Assembly: GCA_026989015.1 (NCBI GenBank)
Contig: JALSKD010000139.1
Span: 1-56,491, forward strand
DNA: 56,491 bases
Reading direction: 5' to 3'
From: Gammaproteobacteria bacterium
GTDB taxonomy: Bacteria > Pseudomonadota > Gammaproteobacteria > GCA-001735895
How positions within the stretch are numbered: the stretch's first letter is position 1; each line of letters opens with the position of its first letter. Made by a program: the position numbers and the translations under genes. Shown in pieces: positions 31,074 through 39,811 of this stretch. A model generated the notes under the pieces. That model was not told the DNA's origin, did not search any database, and worked only from the letters and a program-made list of their open reading frames with translations.

Positions 31074-32014
31074 ACACCCGCCTGCAGCACAGGCGCCGGA
31101 TCCTGCAGAGCGCCTTTTTCCTGCTGTTCGTGCTGGCGCCGGTATTCGATGTGTTCCGTTATGACTTGCAGGCAGGCCATTTCTGGCTGTTCGGACAGCC
31201 CTGGACGCTGGGCCTGGACGCTTTCCGCCGCGGGGAGATCAATGGCAGCGAGGCGGCCTTGCGCCTGCTGCTGCGCGGTTTTCTTCCGCTGGCGCTGCTG
31301 GCCGGAGGGTTTATCTACACGGCCTGGCGCTGGGGTCGGCTCTATTGCGGCTGGCTGTGCCCCCATTACTCGGTGCTGGAAACCGTCAACCGCCTGATGA
31401 TGCATGCCTTTGGCCGGCCCAGCCTGTGGGAGCGCAAGCCCTTGCCGCAACGCCAGCCAGACGGCAGTCTCCTGCAGCCCCACAGGCTGTACTGGCTTCC
31501 GACGGTGCTTGCCATTGCCGGTTTTTCCTTTCTGTGGGCGGTGGTATTGCTGACCTACCTGCTGCCGCCGCAAGAAGTGTACGGCAATCTGCTGGGGGGT
31601 TCATTGACGCGCAATCAATTCATCTTCATTGCCGCGGCCACTGCGGTCTTCATCGTCGAGTTCACCCTGGCGCGGCATTTTTTCTGCCGCTACGGTTGCG
31701 CGGTCGGTTTTTTTCAGAGTCTGGCGTGGATGGCCAATCGCCGGGCGATGGTGGTGGCCTTCGACCGGGACCGTGCCCGCCTGTGCAAGGACTGCAACAA
31801 TGCCTGTGACAATGCCTGTCCGATGCGCCTCAAGCCGCGCGACAAGAAGCGGCGCATGTTTGCCTGCACCCAATGCGGGGAATGCATTGCCGCCTGCAAC
31901 CTGCTGCAGGGGGATGACGGCCTGACGCTGATCGACTGGGTGCAGGGCGCAGCCGCGCAGCATCAATCGGAACCACCGGTGGGTGTTCCTTTGCGGAAGG
32001 GCAGGGGGCATTGA
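31070..32014 (+). CDS. membrane-bound 4Fe-4S polyferredoxin (NapH/CcoG-like)
   Basis: A 314-residue membrane protein with helices at about 12-30, 65-85, 140-165 and 180-200. Cysteine motifs are CGWLCPHY and CRYGCAVGFFQ at the membrane, then two ferredoxin-like clusters CKDCNNACDNACPM and CTQCGECIAACN. This is the NapH/NosR/CcoG layout of proteins moving electrons across the membrane. The gene overlaps its neighbour and ends 1 bp before norD. It is not a standard nor gene; CcoG relatives reduce metals for oxidase assembly, so a metal or electron delivery role for NorB is possible. The frame upstream to 30785 is a shadow. Confidence 0.8.
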   Translation: MNTRLQHRRRILQSAFFLLFVLAPVFDVFRYDLQAGHFWLFGQPWTLGLDAFRRGEINGSEAALRLLLRGFLPLALLAGGFIYTAWRWGRLYCGWLCPHYSVLETVNRLMMHAFGRPSLWERKPLPQRQPDGSLLQPHRLYWLPTVLAIAGFSFLWAVVLLTYLLPPQEVYGNLLGGSLTRNQFIFIAAATAVFIVEFTLARHFFCRYGCAVGFFQSLAWMANRRAMVVAFDRDRARLCKDCNNACDNACPMRLKPRDKKRRMFACTQCGECIAACNLLQGDDGLTLIDWVQGAAAQHQSEPPVGVPLRKGRGH

Positions 32015-32015
32015 G

Positions 32016-33857
32016 ATGGAAGAAAAGGTCGGCGAGCTCTGGCACCGGTTCATTACCCGCGCAGCGGACCGCCGTCATCTGCAGGCAGCGGTAGAGCTGA
32101 AGGAAGTGCGCCCCGGCCTGAGCCTGTTCTTCCGCGCACTCGGTGGAGACGGCGGCCTGCAGATCGAGGTGGTGGACAAGACCACCTTCAATCTTCGCAA
32201 GAACTGGTTGCAGCGTATCGCGGGCATCGGCGATCAGGTGGAGCTGGCCTGGCGGGATCACAATGCGCTCAAATTGCCGGCCCGGATCGCCGGCTTTGCA
32301 GAGCGTGAACTCAACCGTGATCTCTATTTCTGGCTGGCCGCCATGGCGGCCAATGAGGCGCGGTTCGCTCGAGAACTGGCCGGCGACTGGCTGGCGCGCA
32401 ATCAGGTGACGGTGCTGCTGACCCTGCAGCGTTTTCCCGGATTGTTGGGGCGTTATACCCGGTTGGTGCGGGCGCATCTGGATCAGCGGCCCGACCCGCA
32501 GGCACTCAAGGGGGCTGAAGCCGAGGCCGAGCGTCTGCTGCGCCAGGCCTTGTGCGAACCGGGTTCGGTGCGGCGCCTGCCGACCGCCAGGCTTGATCCA
32601 ATGCCAGTGCCCCTTTGGTTGCACCCTGATCCGGCCTCCTCGGAGGCAGCTGCCCGTGATGACCCGGACGAAGTGGCAGGGGACGATGGCGAGAGCCGTG
32701 AACTGGATGACATCGGGCGGCGCAAGGCAGAGCAGACCGATGAGCCAGAAGCCGACCGCGGACTGATCACCATCCGCATGGAGAACATCTTCACCTGGGG
32801 GGAATTCATCAATCTGGATCGCGGCAGCGAGGACGAGGAGGACCTGGACAAGGCGGAGGCAGTGGCCCGCGATCTGGATACCCTGGCCATTTCCCGTGAA
32901 CAGAAGTCCAGCGGCCTGCGCCTCAAGTTCGATCTCGATCTGCCGGGCAGTGAGGCGGACGACGAGATCGTCCGCGAGGGCATGCTGCTGCCCGAGTGGG
33001 ACTGGAAAAAACAGCGCCTGCTCGAGAACCGCTGCCGCGTGGTGGAAATGACCGCGCGCGACGCGGAAGCGATTCCCTTGCCACAACGACTGGCCCGTAC
33101 CGCAAAGAAACTGCGCAATCAGTTCCAGTTGCTGGCACCGGCACGGATCTGGCTACGCCACCAGGACGACGGACAGGACATCGATCTGGATGCCTATCTG
33201 AATTACCATTGCGAGCGCCGCGCCGGCAGCCCGGTGGGCGCCGATGGCCTCTACCGTGAACTGAACAGCGGCGCGCGTGATCTGGCCTGCCTGCTGGTGG
33301 CGGATCTGTCGCTGTCCACCGATACCTGGGTCAATGATACGCAACGGGTCATCGACGTGATCCGTGACAGCCTCTACCTGTTTGCCGAAAGCCTGCATGC
33401 GACCGGTGATGCATTTTCGATGGTGGGGTTTTCGTCGCGCAAGCGCGATCCCATCCGCATTCACCGTCTGAAGCGTTTCGAGGAACCCTATTCGGCGTCG
33501 GTGCGCGGGCGCATCCAGCAGATCAAGCCGGGTTATTACACGCGGCTCGGTGCCGCCATCCGCTATGCCAGCCTGCAACTTCAGAAACAGCCCAGCGGCC
33601 GCCGTCTGCTGTTGATCCTCTCCGACGGCAAGCCCAATGACCTCGACCAGTACGAGGGCCGTTACGGTATCGAGGATACTCGCCAGGCGATCATCGAAGT
33701 GAAGCGTCTGGGCCTGCAGCCATTTTGTGTCACCATCGACCGCAAGGGCAGCGAATACCTGCCGCATCTGTTTGGCAGCAATGGCTATGCGGTCATCCGC
33801 AACCCGCTGGAGATGCCCCGTCTGTTGCCCCGGCTGTACGCCCGCCTGACGGCCTGA
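32016..33857 (+). CDS. norD: NorD, VWA-domain activator of NO reductase
   Basis: A 613-residue protein with a variable charged N-terminal half and a C-terminal von Willebrand factor A domain (about 415-613). The MIDAS site is DLSLSTD, followed by SMVGFSSRKRD and LILSDGKPNDLDQYEGRYG. NorD works with the NorQ ATPase to activate NorCB. The ATG at 32016, 1 bp after the polyferredoxin stop, is preferred; the frame extends a few codons upstream. It closes the nor cluster and ends 1 bp before a convergent gene. Confidence 0.93.
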   Translation: MEEKVGELWHRFITRAADRRHLQAAVELKEVRPGLSLFFRALGGDGGLQIEVVDKTTFNLRKNWLQRIAGIGDQVELAWRDHNALKLPARIAGFAERELNRDLYFWLAAMAANEARFARELAGDWLARNQVTVLLTLQRFPGLLGRYTRLVRAHLDQRPDPQALKGAEAEAERLLRQALCEPGSVRRLPTARLDPMPVPLWLHPDPASSEAAARDDPDEVAGDDGESRELDDIGRRKAEQTDEPEADRGLITIRMENIFTWGEFINLDRGSEDEEDLDKAEAVARDLDTLAISREQKSSGLRLKFDLDLPGSEADDEIVREGMLLPEWDWKKQRLLENRCRVVEMTARDAEAIPLPQRLARTAKKLRNQFQLLAPARIWLRHQDDGQDIDLDAYLNYHCERRAGSPVGADGLYRELNSGARDLACLLVADLSLSTDTWVNDTQRVIDVIRDSLYLFAESLHATGDAFSMVGFSSRKRDPIRIHRLKRFEEPYSASVRGRIQQIKPGYYTRLGAAIRYASLQLQKQPSGRRLLLILSDGKPNDLDQYEGRYGIEDTRQAIIEVKRLGLQPFCVTIDRKGSEYLPHLFGSNGYAVIRNPLEMPRLLPRLYARLTA

Positions 33858-33858
33858 A

Positions 33859-34629
33859 TCATCGTGACTCGTGGTAGTCGAGCAGCGTTGCGATGGCCTT
33901 GTCGAGGTAGTCGGTAGAGACGAAGACGATCAGCGGAAGGTCATTCTTTTCGAGGCCCAGGTAGAATTTTCTGGCGATGGGCCAATACTTGAGCAGCTTG
34001 CGTTGCGCCGTTTGCTGCGTGGGCGGGTAGTGGTAGGCCTTGATTTTCCCGATGCGCGCATCGAAATCGGCAACCGCCTTCCTCGCCTGTTGTACTGCGG
34101 TGTGATCCCTGAACCCGGCGCGAAAGGCAATGTAATACTTGCTGAGGCGTTCGAGCAGAAAGTCCATGTGTTCGAGGGTGGTGACCATGGCCTGTTTTTT
34201 TGTGTCCCTGGTTTCGACACTCTTGAGCAGGGTTTCCGAACCCTCGAGCAGGGTTTCGCTGTAATCGAGGATCAGGGCACCGTTCTCCTTGCTGTATTTC
34301 TCAGACAGAATGCTACGGATCTCGTCGAGGGCGAACCGCAGGTATTCGATCACAGCCTGTTGGTCATCGCCGGTTTGCTTTTCCAGAAGAGCGATGGCGG
34401 ATTCGAGCTTCTGCAGGTTTTTCCCGAGATCCTTGCGCGCCTGTTCCTCACGGATGTGCTGGTGGATGTAGAAATAATCCTTGGCCAATGCCTGACTGGT
34501 GATCTCTATTTCTTCGGCCGCGATGATCGCCTTCAGCGGATCACTCCCAGCGGCCTGCGCGGTTGGACCGGTCATCAGTGCCAGAGCCAACAAGAATGTG
34601 ACGAGGATGATCAAGCGCCTGTGGTTCAT
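33859..34629 (-). CDS. secreted PilJ-type helical sensor domain protein
   Basis: A 256-residue protein with a signal peptide (IILVTFLLALALMTGPTAQA) and an otherwise fully helical periplasmic body, resembling the PilJ N-terminal domain found in nitrate sensors and PilJ. Recognisable stretches are SQALAKDYFYIHQH and ERLSKYYIAFRAG. No transmembrane output, HAMP or kinase region follows, so it is a stand-alone sensor-like domain. It is translationally coupled (ATGA overlap) to the gene before it and abuts norD convergently. The ligand is unknown. Confidence 0.65.
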   Translation of the reverse strand: MNHRRLIILVTFLLALALMTGPTAQAAGSDPLKAIIAAEEIEITSQALAKDYFYIHQHIREEQARKDLGKNLQKLESAIALLEKQTGDDQQAVIEYLRFALDEIRSILSEKYSKENGALILDYSETLLEGSETLLKSVETRDTKKQAMVTTLEHMDFLLERLSKYYIAFRAGFRDHTAVQQARKAVADFDARIGKIKAYHYPPTQQTAQRKLLKYWPIARKFYLGLEKNDLPLIVFVSTDYLDKAIATLLDYHESR

Positions 34630-35453
34630 TTCAAATGATCCTCTTCCAGTTTCAGTATTCTGCGCACCGTCTGGTGGATCCGGGTGGCGTTTCTCTCAGC
34701 CAGGCTGGGCACGAAACGGCCGCTCGATCGGGTGGCCATGAATGCAAAGGTTTTAAAGGGCTTCTCCAGATTTGTCAGCTGGGTGCGGACGGCAGAAGGC
34801 AGCACCCTGTCGGGCTCGTCGAGCAGGTGTTGAAGCCGTGCGTCGAAGGCCTTGATGGTGTCTGTGGCCTGACGATCGTAGTCGTTCACATCCACGCCCC
34901 AGGCGCGGAGCATGTAACGCGCGGCCAGCCGTTGTGACAGCATGCCCAGTTCGGCAATCAGTACGACCTGGTCTTCGTTGCGAATACCGGTGCTGGCCGC
35001 AAGATCCAGGGCAATGCGTTCGCATCGTCGGCTCAGCGCATCGACCCGTCTGTGCAGATCACTGGCTGCCTTGGTATCGGGCTGTTCTTGCAGCAGGGGG
35101 CGTATGCCTTCCCAGGCCCGGACGATCTCGCCGATTTCTTTTTTCAGGCGTGTGTCGAGCGGGCGTTTGCGTAATTCTCCGAGGTAACGCTCGAAGCGTT
35201 GCAGGTTGTCTTCAAGGTCCTTTTCGGGATTGTGATAGTGGACGCCCATGCCAATCAGGGCATAGTCCTTGAGGAGCCGTTCGGAGAGCATGCACAGATC
35301 GGCCATTTCTTCCACATCGCGTGCCGAGGCGGGCAAGGCCCGCACCTCGAATCCGGGCGTGACCAGCGCCAGAACGACCAGGCCAGCCAACAAGTAGCCT
35401 GTGAAGTCGACGAGGCGGCGCCATGCCTCGCGGGCTGTTTTCAGTGATGTCAT
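34626..35453 (-). CDS. second PilJ-type helical sensor domain protein
   Basis: A 275-residue protein beginning with a membrane helix (YLLAGLVVLALVTPGF) and continuing as a long helical domain. LCMLSERLLKDYALIGMGVHYHN and LIAELGMLSQRLAARYMLRAWGVD are two similar blocks, as in tandem PilJ-domain units. These are like the nitrate-binding P-box type helices of NarX relatives. ATG 35453 is chosen for its GGAG site seven bases before; 35477 has none. It overlaps the next gene, giving a two-gene operon divergent from a binding-protein gene. Confidence 0.65.
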   Translation of the reverse strand: MTSLKTAREAWRRLVDFTGYLLAGLVVLALVTPGFEVRALPASARDVEEMADLCMLSERLLKDYALIGMGVHYHNPEKDLEDNLQRFERYLGELRKRPLDTRLKKEIGEIVRAWEGIRPLLQEQPDTKAASDLHRRVDALSRRCERIALDLAASTGIRNEDQVVLIAELGMLSQRLAARYMLRAWGVDVNDYDRQATDTIKAFDARLQHLLDEPDRVLPSAVRTQLTNLEKPFKTFAFMATRSSGRFVPSLAERNATRIHQTVRRILKLEEDHLK

Positions 35454-35690
35454 CGGAGCACTCCAGAAAAACAGCATGCAGTGTACGGATACGAATACTG
35501 ACGATCAATGGTTCAGTATGGAGGCATGTTGGCAGAAATGTTGGGGCCACAATCCCAATAACCTTTGGCACTGTACAGGAATGGCAACGCGCGGATGTTG
35601 CTGGCATACTTCGCGATCCAGCGCCCGTCGCCGGCGATAGATCGGGCTAAAAAAGAGGCGCTCTTACACCACCATATTGAGGAGTTGTTC

Positions 35691-36482
35691 ATGAGGCTGC
35701 ATTACCTGCTGTTTGGTGCCACGCTGATTCTCTCACCCATGTTGCAGGCCGCCGAATGGTGGCTTTCGATACAACCCGTGCTTTCTCCGGAGCGCATCAA
35801 AAAGGCCTACGCGCCGCTGGCGGAGTACCTGAGCCGACAGACCGGTGAAACCATACGGATCAAGACCCATCGCAATTTCCTCACCTATTGGGCAAGCATG
35901 CAGAAGATGGATGGCTTCGATTTCGTGCTCGATGCCGCGCATTTCACCGATTTTCGGCTGCAACACATGAATTACCACCTGCTGGCGCGTCTTCCGGATA
36001 CGGTAAGCTTTTCGCTGGTGACCCGGGATGACAACCTGGTCTTCGATACGCAAGAACTCCTGCTGAAGAAGATCGCCACTCTGGCACCGCCCAGCGTGGG
36101 CGCGTTGCGGATGCTGCAGCTGTTCCCGGATCCGATGCGCCAACCGCGCATAGTCTATGCGCGTGATTCGGAGGATGCCGCGGAAAAGGTGATACAGGGC
36201 AAGGCCTTCGCCGCGATGATCCCTTCGGCTCTGGTATCCCGTTATGACCGGCTGAACACGGTGTTGACCACCGCCCCCCTGCCGCACATGGGGTTCTCTG
36301 CGTCACCCGAGGTGCCCCAGAAACTGCGTCTGAGCGTCGGTCAGGCGCTGTTGCGGGCGAGCCTGACGCCGGCCGGGCAGAAGATGCTGAATCGGCTGAA
36401 CCTGCCCCCCTTCATGCCGGCCAAGGCTTCGGACTATCGTGGCTATGCGCGACTGCTGGACATCATGCCCCGGTTCTATTAA
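35691..36482 (+). CDS. PhnD-like periplasmic substrate-binding protein
   Basis: A 263-residue secreted protein (signal LLFGATLILSPMLQA, cut near AAEWW) with a PhnD/phosphonate-binding type fold: QPVLSPERIKKAYAPLAEYLS at the start and MLQLFPDPMRQPRIVYARDSEDA in the second lobe. Start at 35691 has a GAGGAG site; upstream codons to 35565 look non-coding. No permease or ATPase genes accompany it, so it probably acts as a sensor component rather than a transporter part, perhaps with the divergent PilJ-type proteins. The stop codon lies within an inverted repeat arm. 35454-35690 holds no other gene. Confidence 0.7.
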   Translation: MRLHYLLFGATLILSPMLQAAEWWLSIQPVLSPERIKKAYAPLAEYLSRQTGETIRIKTHRNFLTYWASMQKMDGFDFVLDAAHFTDFRLQHMNYHLLARLPDTVSFSLVTRDDNLVFDTQELLLKKIATLAPPSVGALRMLQLFPDPMRQPRIVYARDSEDAAEKVIQGKAFAAMIPSALVSRYDRLNTVLTTAPLPHMGFSASPEVPQKLRLSVGQALLRASLTPAGQKMLNRLNLPPFMPAKASDYRGYARLLDIMPRFY

Positions 36483-36808
36483 CCCGGCAAGTATCTACAT
36501 CGTGTTCAGCCCGCTCGCGCTCGTTCGCGGCAAGGCATCGGTGCGCCGCTGCAGTCATTCTGCAGCCAGCGCCGATAACGCCGTCCGCGGGCAAGCACGA
36601 GCGGGCCTCGCTCTTGTGTTTTCAATAGGTTAGGGGCTTCAAGAATGAACCGGCTCGGTGTTGCCCGCAGGGATGCGGGCAAGGGGCGAGAGCAGGATGC
36701 GTTAAGCTTTGCGGCGCTTGCCAAGGGAATGACCCTTGCCTGCACGCCGTGCCTTGATCCGGCCCATTCTTGAAGCCCTGAATACGACGTAGATACTTGC
36801 CGGGTTAA
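36479..36808. repeat. nested palindromic non-coding element (about 330 bp)
   Basis: Outer arms 36479-36509 and 36778-36808 are inverted repeats of 31 nt with two mismatches (TTAACCCGGCAAGTATCTAC core, 20 nt perfect). Inside, GGGCTTCAAGAATG (36630-36643) pairs with CATTCTTGAAGCCC (36765-36778), and an imperfect hairpin around CTGCAG / CTGCAG lies near 36550-36580. No open frame of credible coding appears. The left arm covers the stop codon of the PhnD-like gene. It could be a MITE-like or REP-type mobile element, or a structured RNA. Confidence 0.75.
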
Positions 36809-36885
36809 TATGTCTTTGCGGGAGCGTGGGAATATCTGGCTATCGATGGATAGAATGCGGCCCAATCAACAGACGGAGGCAGGCC

Positions 36886-37491
36886 ATGAGCACTGAACAG
36901 CTGAAGCGGGTGATCGCGATGATCGATGACATCAACCGCGAGGACCCAAACATCGAAACCGATGAAAGCGGCAAGGAATGGCCGAAGGAGCTGCTGTATT
37001 CCGAGCGCATGACCGACATGCTGCACCGCTATGTCGAAAACCCGGATGAAGTGGCGGAGATCGCCATGCGTGGCCAGCATGTGGCCCGCTGGGAATCACC
37101 GCGCAGTGAGTACCCTGAAGGCCGGCAGGGCTATCTTCAATGGCGCAGCCATCTCTACAAGTTCCACGCCAACACGGTCGGCGAACTGATGGAGCAGGCA
37201 GGTTACGACGCGGAAAGCATCGATCGGGTAAAGAAGGCCGTGGGCAAGCGCGGCATCAAGGTCAACCCCGACACCCAGCTGCTCGAAGACGTGACCGATC
37301 TGGTGTTCATTGAGCACTACATGCTGCCCTTTGCGGAAAAACACCCGGAGTATTCGGAAGAAAAGTGGATCGACATCATCCAGAAGACCTGGAAAAAGAT
37401 GTCGGAGCAGGGGCAGCAGTTTGCCCTGTCCGGCAAGATCCGCCTCCCCGAGCCGTTGGTGCCGCTGATTCAAAAGGCGCTGGGTGGCTGA
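36886..37491 (+). CDS. DUF4202 family protein
   Basis: A 201-residue cytoplasmic protein without a signal or membrane segment. Family-like segments are DINREDPNIETDESGKEWPKE-type N terminus and LVFIEHYMLPFAEKHPEYSE in the C-terminal half. DUF4202 proteins occur in many proteobacteria and have no established function. ATG 36886 has an ACGGAGG site. It is followed immediately by a convergent gene end at 37492 and does not belong to an obvious operon. Confidence 0.75.
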   Translation: MSTEQLKRVIAMIDDINREDPNIETDESGKEWPKELLYSERMTDMLHRYVENPDEVAEIAMRGQHVARWESPRSEYPEGRQGYLQWRSHLYKFHANTVGELMEQAGYDAESIDRVKKAVGKRGIKVNPDTQLLEDVTDLVFIEHYMLPFAEKHPEYSEEKWIDIIQKTWKKMSEQGQQFALSGKIRLPEPLVPLIQKALGG

Positions 37492-37932
37492 TCACGCGCT
37501 CCTGTGGCGAGGTCGGTAATACGCGGCCAGACTGAGTTCGTATTCGGCAAAGGGGCCTTGCACCGGGGTATCCCGTGGCAGCGAGTCCAGGGCGTCCGCT
37601 GGCTTGAGCCAGGCCCAGACCTCCAGCTCCTGCTGGCTTTCGCTGTCCGCGACGCGAATGCGCTGGCGCCGGTAGCCATCCGGTTCATGGGTGCGTTCCA
37701 GCCGGTCCAGTGCCTGCAGTGCAGCGTCGTCCAGTTCATGGACTTCACCCAGCACCCGTTCACCGTCACCGGCGGCATCGATGAGCCAGGGCGAAGCGCG
37801 TTCCCCAACCAGGTAAAGGGGATAGCGCAGGCGTGTCTGCCAACGACCCGGCAAGGCATGCCCGCGGCTCAGGTGGTGGTTGGGGAAACCGTGTTTCAGA
37901 GTGCCATAGACGAAGACGCGGTGCCGAATCAT
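37492..37932 (-). CDS. gamma-glutamylcyclotransferase (AIG2/GGACT-like)
   Basis: A 146-residue protein with the cyclotransferase signature VYGTLKHG and a probable catalytic Glu in GEVHELDDAALQALDRLE. Family members release 5-oxoproline from gamma-glutamyl compounds, and the GGACT type acts on gamma-glutamyl amines. It is the last gene of an eight-gene operon and its ATG overlaps the upstream amidotransferase stop (ATGA). With a glutamine-synthetase-like ligase in the same operon, a role in removing the gamma-glutamyl group from an amine is an inference. Confidence 0.78.
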   Translation of the reverse strand: MIRHRVFVYGTLKHGFPNHHLSRGHALPGRWQTRLRYPLYLVGERASPWLIDAAGDGERVLGEVHELDDAALQALDRLERTHEPDGYRRQRIRVADSESQQELEVWAWLKPADALDSLPRDTPVQGPFAEYELSLAAYYRPRHRSA

Positions 37933-38639
37933 GAACCGATGAACGCCATCATCCACTGCACGAACAGGCCGTTGTCAGGAGTGCTATGCTGCAGTTCCTG
38001 CAGGGCCTGTTCGATACGATCTTCCTCGATCACCCCACGACGCTCCTCCAGCAGGGCCTGTGCGTAGGCAGGCTGCCATTCCGGGTGACCCTGCACGCTG
38101 AGAAAGCGGTCGTTCCACTGCAGCATGAAAAAGGGGCAGAAGTCGCTGCCGGCAAGCACGCGTTCATCTTCTCCCGGCAGGCGGGTGACCTGATCCTGAT
38201 GGCTGACGATCAGATCCAGCTGCGGCGGGCAGGGTTGCATCCAGGGGGGACAGTCGAGCACCCGATTGTGGGCGATGCCAATGCCCCAGCCCTTGTCGGA
38301 GCGCTCCACACAACCACCCAGTGCCCGGGCGATGATCTGATGGCCGAAGCAGATGCCGATCAGGTGTCGCCTGTCCTCATCCAGTTGGCGGACGAAACGA
38401 AGCAGTTGATGCACCCAGGGATCATCGCCCCAGGCATCCGCCTTGCTGCCGGTGGTAATGAAGAAATCATAGACCGCCGGGTCGGGCGGATACTGCCCCT
38501 GTTCGCAGTCCCAGACATCGAACTCGATGTTTCGATGACCGGCATCCTCGAACATGGCCTCGATCATTCCCGGGTAATCACCGAAACGGGGCTGCAGGTG
38601 TTCCAGTACCCGGTCGCATTGGAGGATGGCGGCTTTCAT
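37929..38639 (-). CDS. class I glutamine amidotransferase-like hydrolase
   Basis: A 236-residue GATase1 domain protein without a synthase part. It has the nucleophile motif GICFGHQ (Cys97) and a probable catalytic His in VQGHPEW. Stand-alone members include gamma-glutamyl-GABA hydrolase PuuD relatives and other gamma-glutamyl hydrolases. It lies 5 bp after an iron alcohol dehydrogenase gene and overlaps the cyclotransferase gene. In this context it may hydrolyse a gamma-glutamyl product and return glutamate. Confidence 0.82.
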   Translation of the reverse strand: MKAAILQCDRVLEHLQPRFGDYPGMIEAMFEDAGHRNIEFDVWDCEQGQYPPDPAVYDFFITTGSKADAWGDDPWVHQLLRFVRQLDEDRRHLIGICFGHQIIARALGGCVERSDKGWGIGIAHNRVLDCPPWMQPCPPQLDLIVSHQDQVTRLPGEDERVLAGSDFCPFFMLQWNDRFLSVQGHPEWQPAYAQALLEERRGVIEEDRIEQALQELQHSTPDNGLFVQWMMAFIGS

Positions 38640-38644
38640 CTGTG

Positions 38645-39811
38645 TCAGCGTTCCAGTGTGCCGCTGACCGCATCCAGGAAGATGCGGCGGTAGGCGCTTG
38701 CATCGAAGCGGTTGGGGTTGCCGCCGGCTGACGGGTCCTGCTCCGCCATTGTTGCCACGGTGTCGGCCTGACGGTCATCGATGCCGATGGCCGACAAGCT
38801 GTGTGGAATCTCCAGTTGCTGCCTCAGGCCGAGAATCCAGTCGAGAAACCCGTCGAAACCGGGCGTGTCGAGTTCGAGGTAGCGTGCGGCTCGGGATAGA
38901 GAGGTTTCGATGGCCGCCCGGTTGGCCAGCAGTACATAGGGCATCAGTATGGCGTTGAGCAGTCCATGATGTGCGTCGTAAAGGGCCCCCAGTGGATGCG
39001 CCAGCGCGTGCATGGCTCCCAGTCCCTTCTGGAAAGCGGTGGCCCCCATGCTGGAAGCGACCAGCATCTGGGTGCGTGCCTCGATGTTTTCGCCATCGGC
39101 AAAGGCGCGGGGCAGGTATTCCTTCACCAGGCGCATGCCTTCCAGCGCAATGCCTTCGGCCATCGGATGGTAAAAGGGGGCGCACCAGGCCTCCAGGTTG
39201 TGCGACAGGGCGTCCATACCGGTGGCGGCGGTGACGCCAGGCGGCAGGCCGATGGTCAGTTGCGGGTCGAGAATCACGCGTGCCGGCATCATGCCGGGAT
39301 GGAAGATGATTTTCTTCACATGCCGTTGCGTATCGGTGATGACCGAGGCGCGGCCCACCTCCGAACCGGTACCGGCGGTGGTCGGCACGGCGATCACCGG
39401 TACCATTCCTTGGGGATCGACACGGGTCCAGTTGTCGCCCACATCCTCGAAATCCCACAGCGGACGGGTCTGCCCCACCATCAATGCGATGGCCTTGGCG
39501 GCATCCAGCGCGGAGCCGCCGCCGAAGGCAATGATGCCGTCATGCGTGCCTGAACGGCAGGCGGTGACGCCGGCCTCGACATTCTCCCCGGTCGGGTTGG
39601 CCTTGATATCGCTGAACAGGCCGCAGGGCAGGCCTTCCTGCTGCAGAACCCCGAGTGCCTGTTCGACCATCGGCAAGGCGGCCAGGCCGGGATCGGTGAC
39701 CAGCAGCGGATGGTTGAGGCCCAGTTCTCGGCAGAGTTCCGGCAGCTCGGCGATGCGGCCCGCACCGACGCGGATGGCGGTCGGATAATTCCAGTTGGCG
39801 TTCAGGTTCAC
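38645..39811 (-). CDS. iron-containing alcohol dehydrogenase
   Basis: A 388-residue group III dehydrogenase. It has an NAD-binding glycine region FGGGSALDAAK, PTTAGTGSEVG, and metal-ligand motifs GMDALSHNLEAW and GAMHALAHPLGALYDAHHG. The start is a GTG at 39811 overlapping the aldehyde dehydrogenase stop, with GAGGAGG four bases upstream; the frame stays open further but lacks a site. In the operon it would oxidise an alcohol group to an aldehyde for the next enzyme. The substrate is not known; alternatives are 4-hydroxybutyrate-type dehydrogenases. Confidence 0.88.
   Translation of the reverse strand: MNLNANWNYPTAIRVGAGRIAELPELCRELGLNHPLLVTDPGLAALPMVEQALGVLQQEGLPCGLFSDIKANPTGENVEAGVTACRSGTHDGIIAFGGGSALDAAKAIALMVGQTRPLWDFEDVGDNWTRVDPQGMVPVIAVPTTAGTGSEVGRASVITDTQRHVKKIIFHPGMMPARVILDPQLTIGLPPGVTAATGMDALSHNLEAWCAPFYHPMAEGIALEGMRLVKEYLPRAFADGENIEARTQMLVASSMGATAFQKGLGAMHALAHPLGALYDAHHGLLNAILMPYVLLANRAAIETSLSRAARYLELDTPGFDGFLDWILGLRQQLEIPHSLSAIGIDDRQADTVATMAEQDPSAGGNPNRFDASAYRRIFLDAVSGTLER

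Noticed and set aside
35540-35620. sigma54-like TGGCAC and TGGCAACG sequences before the PhnD-like gene
   Set aside because: In each, the GG is not followed by GC at ten bases, so the -12 half is missing.
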